Source: an uncultured Microbacterium sp. (GTDB lineage: Bacteria > Actinomycetota > Actinomycetes > Actinomycetales > Microbacteriaceae). From it: 18,138 bases of DNA. Below the pieces are notes generated by a model. That model saw nothing but the letters and a program-made list of their open reading frames with translations, ran no database searches and was not told the DNA's origin. Made by a program: the position numbers and the translations under genes. Numbering within the stretch: position 1 is the stretch's first letter; each line of letters begins with the position of its first letter. Below are positions 15,361 to 18,138 of this stretch, one piece after another. The stretch covers positions 1-18,138 of the forward strand of contig CALKHM010000192.1 in assembly GCA_937988695.1 (NCBI GenBank), given 5' to 3'.

Positions 15361-16350
15361 CCGGACGGCCTCGCCGCGAACGGGCGGGAGCGTCGCGAGG
15401 ATGCGGTCGCGATCGGGGATCGACGGAGCGTTGCCCCGCGCGGTGGTGGCGATCGAGCCGGCCACCAGCGCGACCCGGAACGACTCGCTCGGATCCCAGC
15501 CCTGGGCGATCGCGGCGGCGAAGACCCCGCATGCGGTGTCGCCGGCGCCGGTGGTGTCGATGGGCGTGACCGGAAGGGCAGGAAAGCTCTGTGGCGTCGT
15601 GCCCCGGCGATGGAGGCGACCGCCGCGCGCCCCCAGGGTGACCAGGACGGTGCCGGCGGCCTCCGCCAGCCTTTCGCCGGCCGAGACCGCGTCGGCGTCA
15701 CCGCTGAGCGCCGTCGCCTCTGGCTCGTTGACGATGAGGAAGTCCACCCGCTCGAGGACCTGCGCGGGCAGGTCCCGTGCGGGTGCGGCGTTGAGGATGA
15801 CGGTGACGGCGTTGTCGGCGGCGAACTCGATGGCCTCGAACGCGATCGCGCACCCCGCCTCCAGCTGGGTGAGCACGACGTCGGCGGCAAGGATGGCCTC
15901 TCGGTCGGCATCCGTGAGCGCTCGCAGGTCGCTGTTCGCGCCGGGATCGACCACGATCTCGTTCTCTGCGCCGCTGTCGACATAGACGAAGGCGCGGCCG
16001 GTGGGCAGGGAGCTCGCGCGCACGAGGCTGCTTGTCACGCCCTGGTCGTTCAGCACCGCGCGCGCCAACTCGCCTTCGGCGTCGGCCCCGACCGAGCCGG
16101 TCAGCCCGGCGTGCGCGCCGAACCGTGCGGCGGCGATCGCCTGCCCGGCGCCCTTGCCACCGAGCGACTGCCGCGAGTCGGTGGCGATCACGGTGGTTCC
16201 CGGAGCGGGGAACGTGGGCATCGCGAGGATGGTGTCGACATTGATGCTGCCGATCACGTGCACCCGGCGCGTGGCGTGCGCTGTCGGGTGCGCGGCGGAA
16301 TGCACTGTCGGGCCTTGCGCAGAATGCGGCGTCGGGCCCGGAGCAGTCAT
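15352..16350 (-). CDS. PfkB-family (ribokinase-like) sugar kinase
   Basis: This 332-residue kinase carries the family signatures GGKGAGQ at 64-70, NEPEA at 208-212 and DTTGAGDT at 265-272, with catalytic base D271. The start is taken at 16350 because a perfect -10 hexamer, TATGAT (16363-16358), ends seven bases before it and no Shine-Dalgarno is present, as expected for a leaderless message. Alternative starts are the ATG at 16362, which overlaps that hexamer, and a GTG at 16263 just before 'VHVIGSINVD', the usual beginning of such kinases. With the long start, residues 6-29 are three imperfect 8-residue repeats of the form P-T-x-H-S/A-A/T-x-x. The last nine bases overlap the convergent aldolase gene. 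PfkB enzymes can phosphorylate ketoses at C1 (ketohexokinase) or pentoses at C5. Making the ketose 1-phosphate for the neighbouring aldolase is a reasonable guess. Confidence 0.88.
   Translation of the reverse strand: MTAPGPTPHSAQGPTVHSAAHPTAHATRRVHVIGSINVDTILAMPTFPAPGTTVIATDSRQSLGGKGAGQAIAAARFGAHAGLTGSVGADAEGELARAVLNDQGVTSSLVRASSLPTGRAFVYVDSGAENEIVVDPGANSDLRALTDADREAILAADVVLTQLEAGCAIAFEAIEFAADNAVTVILNAAPARDLPAQVLERVDFLIVNEPEATALSGDADAVSAGERLAEAAGTVLVTLGARGGRLHRRGTTPQSFPALPVTPIDTTGAGDTACGVFAAAIAQGWDPSESFRVALVAGSIATTARGNAPSIPDRDRILATLPPVRGEAVRLP
16264..16335 (-). repeat. Three 24-nt imperfect tandem repeats encoding a His-rich N-terminus of the PfkB kinase
   Basis: Three in-frame units of eight codons follow one another: P-T-P-H-S-A-Q-G, P-T-V-H-S-A-A-H and P-T-A-H-A-T-R-R. 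The DNA of each unit begins CCGAC. The repeats precede the first strand of the kinase fold and are not part of the usual PfkB domain. They are translated only if the start is at 16350 or 16362. Confidence 0.6.
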
Positions 16351-16357
16351 GGGTCCG

Positions 16358-16363
16358 ATCATA
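16358..16363 (-). promoter_or_regulatory. -10 box (TATGAT) of the PfkB kinase gene, leaderless start
   Basis: A consensus-like TATGAT on the minus strand lies seven bases upstream of the ATG at 16350. No clear -35 hexamer is seen 17-18 bases further upstream. It lies between the hairpin at 16416-16457 and the kinase gene, so the kinase probably has its own promoter rather than depending on the transporter transcript. Confidence 0.45.
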
Positions 16364-16415
16364 GCTTTCCGCCCAGCGAGGACCTTGGGCAGGCGATGCC
16401 GGTGCCGCACAGACG

Positions 16416-16457
16416 ACACGGGCGCGGCGGGATGCGATGATCCCGCCGCGCCCGTGT
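16416..16457 (-). terminator. Strong hairpin downstream of the sugar-binding protein gene
   Basis: An 18-bp perfectly paired, GC-rich stem (16416-16433 with 16440-16457) encloses a six-base loop, GCGATG. It begins ten bases past the TAG stop of the binding-protein gene. No T-run follows on the minus strand, as is common in high-GC actinobacteria. It probably ends, or protects the 3' end of, the transporter mRNA and insulates the kinase gene. Confidence 0.7.
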
Positions 16458-16466
16458 GCGCCGCGA

Positions 16467-17525
16467 CTAGAAGTTGTAGTTGTCGATGTTGTCCTTCGTG
16501 AAGATCAGCGGCTTGTTGTAGTCGACCTCGCCGTCCTTGCCGACGGTGTACTTGCCGTGCTTGCCGGCGTCGACGACCTGGCCCTCGGCCGAGGTGATCT
16601 TGCCGGTGGCCAGCTGGAAGGCTGCCGCCGTCGCCACGTAGCCGAGCTCTGCCGGGTCCCACATCGCGAACGCCTTCGCGTCGCCGTTCTTGATGAAGTC
16701 CTTCACGGAGCTGGGCAGCGCGAAGCCCGTCGCGTAGACCTTGTTCTGCAGGCCCGCGTTGACGATCGCCTGCTCGGCGGCGGGCGCCGAGACGGCCGAC
16801 GACGAGATGATGACCTTCAGATCGGGGTGGGCCTGGATGAGGTTCAGCGCGATGTCCTGGCTCTTCTTCGCGTCATCCCCGGCGAACTGCACGGTGTCGA
16901 TGTACTTGAAGTCCTTGTACTCCGGGTCGGTGTCGATGAGCTCCTTCATGAACTTGACGTGAGCCGCGTGGTTGGCTGCCGTGGGCGAGGCCGAGATGAA
17001 CGCGACGAGGCCGCCGTCGGGGGAGTCGAGCTTCGCCGCCTTCAGCATGGTCTCCGCAGCCAGCTTGTAGCTGAGCTGGTTGACGAACAGGTCGCGCGCG
17101 TCGGTGGCCGCGTCCGCGTCGTAGGTGACCACCTTGATGCCGCTTTTCATCGCCTGCTTCAGCGCGGGTGCCACGGCATCCTGGTCGATGGCGCTGACCA
17201 CGAGGGCGTCGGGCTTCTGCGGGATCGCGTTGGTCAGGGTCGCGATCTGCTCGGTGGCCTCGGGCTTGTCGGATCCGATGTACTTGAACTGGAAGCCGAG
17301 GTCCTTGGCCGCCTCCTGGCCGCCGTCCTTCGCGACCTCGAAGTAGGCCAGGCCGGTGAACTTCGGCGCCATGAAGATCTTCACGTCGCCGGCCTTCTTC
17401 GCGCCGGTGTTGTCGGAGGAGGTCGTCGGCGGTGTCGACGAACATGCCGCCAGCAGCAGCACGGCCGACAGGATCGTCGCGGCTCCGGCGGCGATCCGGC
17501 CTCGGGTGGATGTGATCTTTCGCAT
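16467..17525 (-). CDS. Sugar ABC transporter solute-binding lipoprotein (RhaS/LsrB-like)
   Basis: This is a 352-residue periplasmic-binding-fold protein of the ribose/rhamnose/AI-2 group (Peripla_BP_4). The signal peptide ends in lipobox L25-A26-A27-C28, followed by a Ser/Thr/Pro tether. The mature part begins 'DVKIFMAPKFTGLAYFEVAKDGGQEAAKDLGFQFKYIGSDKPEATEQI'. This pattern resembles LsrB and rhamnose-binding RhaS more than RbsB or XylF. Later landmarks are 'PDALVVSAIDQDAVAPAL' and 'TGFALPSSVKDFI'. The ATG at 17525 follows AAGAAAGG. It lies 61 nt after the permease gene and is the last gene of that operon before a strong hairpin. With a RhaEW-type aldolase nearby, L-rhamnose or a related deoxy sugar is the likeliest ligand. 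An AI-2-like furanosyl compound or apiose cannot be excluded. Confidence 0.88.
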   Translation of the reverse strand: MRKITSTRGRIAAGAATILSAVLLLAACSSTPPTTSSDNTGAKKAGDVKIFMAPKFTGLAYFEVAKDGGQEAAKDLGFQFKYIGSDKPEATEQIATLTNAIPQKPDALVVSAIDQDAVAPALKQAMKSGIKVVTYDADAATDARDLFVNQLSYKLAAETMLKAAKLDSPDGGLVAFISASPTAANHAAHVKFMKELIDTDPEYKDFKYIDTVQFAGDDAKKSQDIALNLIQAHPDLKVIISSSAVSAPAAEQAIVNAGLQNKVYATGFALPSSVKDFIKNGDAKAFAMWDPAELGYVATAAAFQLATGKITSAEGQVVDAGKHGKYTVGKDGEVDYNKPLIFTKDNIDNYNF

Positions 17526-17586
17526 GTGATTGCCTTTCTTGTGGTGCCCGATCAGTGGTCGGTGGGGGTGACGAAGGTCGGTGTCG

Positions 17587-18138
17587 TCATGCTGCGGCGT
17601 TCACCTCCGGCGAGCTGCCGCCGGCACGGGAGAGGTTCGCGGCCCGGCGGCGTGCCAGGCGCTGGCGGGTGACCGCGACGATGTGCGGCACGCCGATGCT
17701 GGCCACCAGCAGGATGCCGATGACGAGGGTCTGGCTCGTCCCGGGGATGTTCGCGAGCTGCATCCCGGTCTGGATCGTGGCCAGCAGCACGAGGGAGAGG
17801 AAGACGCCGACGGCTCGGCCGGAGCCGCCCTGGATGAGCACGCCGCCCAAGACCACCGCGGTCACCACGAACAGGATGCTGCCGTCGGCGTTGTCGCCTC
17901 GGGCCGACTGGTACTGACTGACCCAGACGAGGCCCGCGAGGCCGCTGAGGGCGCCGGCCAGGGAGAAGGAGAGGATCTTGGCGGCGGTCACGTTGATGCC
18001 CGCCATCCGGCTCGCCGCCGCCGAGCTGCCGATCGCGTAGCTCTCGCGTGCGAAGCGGGTCGTCGACATGAGCACGCCCGCACCGATGGCCACAAGGATC
18101 GCGAGGATCACGTTCATCGGCACGATCCCGACCCAGGT
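17587..18138 (-). CDS. Sugar ABC transporter permease, RbsC family (partial, 5' end outside the window)
   Basis: This is the C-terminal part of an inner-membrane permease; the frame runs off the window edge at 18138, so the N-terminal helices are missing. About 183 residues are visible. Hydrophobic segments are 'VILAILVAIGAGVLM', 'ILSFSLAGALSGLAGLVWV', 'ILFVVTAVVLGGVLIQGG', 'VGVFLSLVLLATIQTGMQL' and 'TLVIGILLVASIGV'. Between the first two is the cytoplasmic coupling motif 'YAIGSSAAASRMAGINVTAAKI', which is typical of BPD_transp_2 sugar permeases (RbsC/XylH/RhaP/RhaQ). A basic, Arg-rich tail ends the protein in the cytoplasm. It forms an operon with the downstream binding protein. The ATPase and probably a second permease are expected beyond the window on the right. 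Confidence 0.9.
   Translation of the reverse strand, partial: TWVGIVPMNVILAILVAIGAGVLMSTTRFARESYAIGSSAAASRMAGINVTAAKILSFSLAGALSGLAGLVWVSQYQSARGDNADGSILFVVTAVVLGGVLIQGGSGRAVGVFLSLVLLATIQTGMQLANIPGTSQTLVIGILLVASIGVPHIVAVTRQRLARRRAANLSRAGGSSPEVNAAA

Noticed and set aside
1..18138. CRISPR arrays, tRNA or rRNA genes, insertion sequences, phage or toxin-antitoxin genes.
   Set aside because: None was seen. Repeats are limited to the small ones listed, and all large open frames belong to metabolic, transport or regulatory families.

Overview
This window looks like a chromosomal carbohydrate-use region from a high-GC actinobacterium, most likely of the Microbacteriaceae (Microbacterium-like). The evidence is very GC-rich coding sequence, lipoprotein-type solute-binding proteins, start codons placed 6-7 nt behind TANNNT-type -10 boxes (leaderless transcripts, common in Actinobacteria), and protein families typical of these soil and plant-associated bacteria. 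The species call is inference. No rRNA, tRNA, CRISPR array, insertion sequence or phage gene was seen.

Layout. (1) 4-1521 (-): family-5 ABC solute-binding lipoprotein, divergent from a TetR regulator (1705-2337, +). A palindromic, CTAG-rich operator candidate lies between them. (2) 7352-2374 (-): a tightly coupled operon read right to left: a 27-codon leader ORF, a TIM-like tetrulose-phosphate isomerase (LerI type), a xylose-isomerase-like barrel (OiaC type), a PGDH_C-type dehydrogenase (ApnO type), an SDR dehydrogenase and a D-apionate lactonase-like protein (ApnL type). Adjacent genes in it are joined by ATGA or TGATG overlaps, except for one 9-nt gap. A divergent FadR-type GntR regulator (7456-8205, +) has a palindrome over the shared promoters. 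(3) 8319-12244 (+): an aldo/keto reductase of the L-fucose / D-threo-aldose 1-dehydrogenase type, overlapping a cytoplasmic LacZ-type GH2 glycosidase. (4) 12386-15360 (+): a D-tagatose/psicose 3-epimerase family protein, then a bifunctional ketose-1-phosphate aldolase / short-chain dehydrogenase (RhaEW type). (5) 16350-15352 (-): a PfkB sugar kinase that converges with, and overlaps, the aldolase gene. (6) 18138-16467 (-): a RbsC-type permease (partial) and a RhaS/LsrB-like sugar-binding lipoprotein, ending in a strong hairpin.

How the genes may work together. The central operon matches the oxidative D-apiose route: D-apionolactone -> D-apionate (ApnL) -> 3-oxo-isoapionate (ApnO) -> L-erythrulose + CO2 (OiaC) -> after phosphorylation, D-erythrulose 4-phosphate (LerI). 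The usual Gfo/Idh-type D-apiose dehydrogenase is absent from the window. The operon's own SDR, or the nearby aldo/keto reductase, is the candidate to make the lactone. No L-erythrulose kinase or erythrose-4-phosphate isomerase is visible. Region 4 plus the kinase and ABC transporter suggests a second, deoxy- or rare-ketose route ending in DHAP and an oxidised aldehyde. With the intracellular GH2 glycosidase, the whole set would suit growth on plant glycosides or pectin fragments that carry apiose and rhamnose. That substrate assignment is inference.
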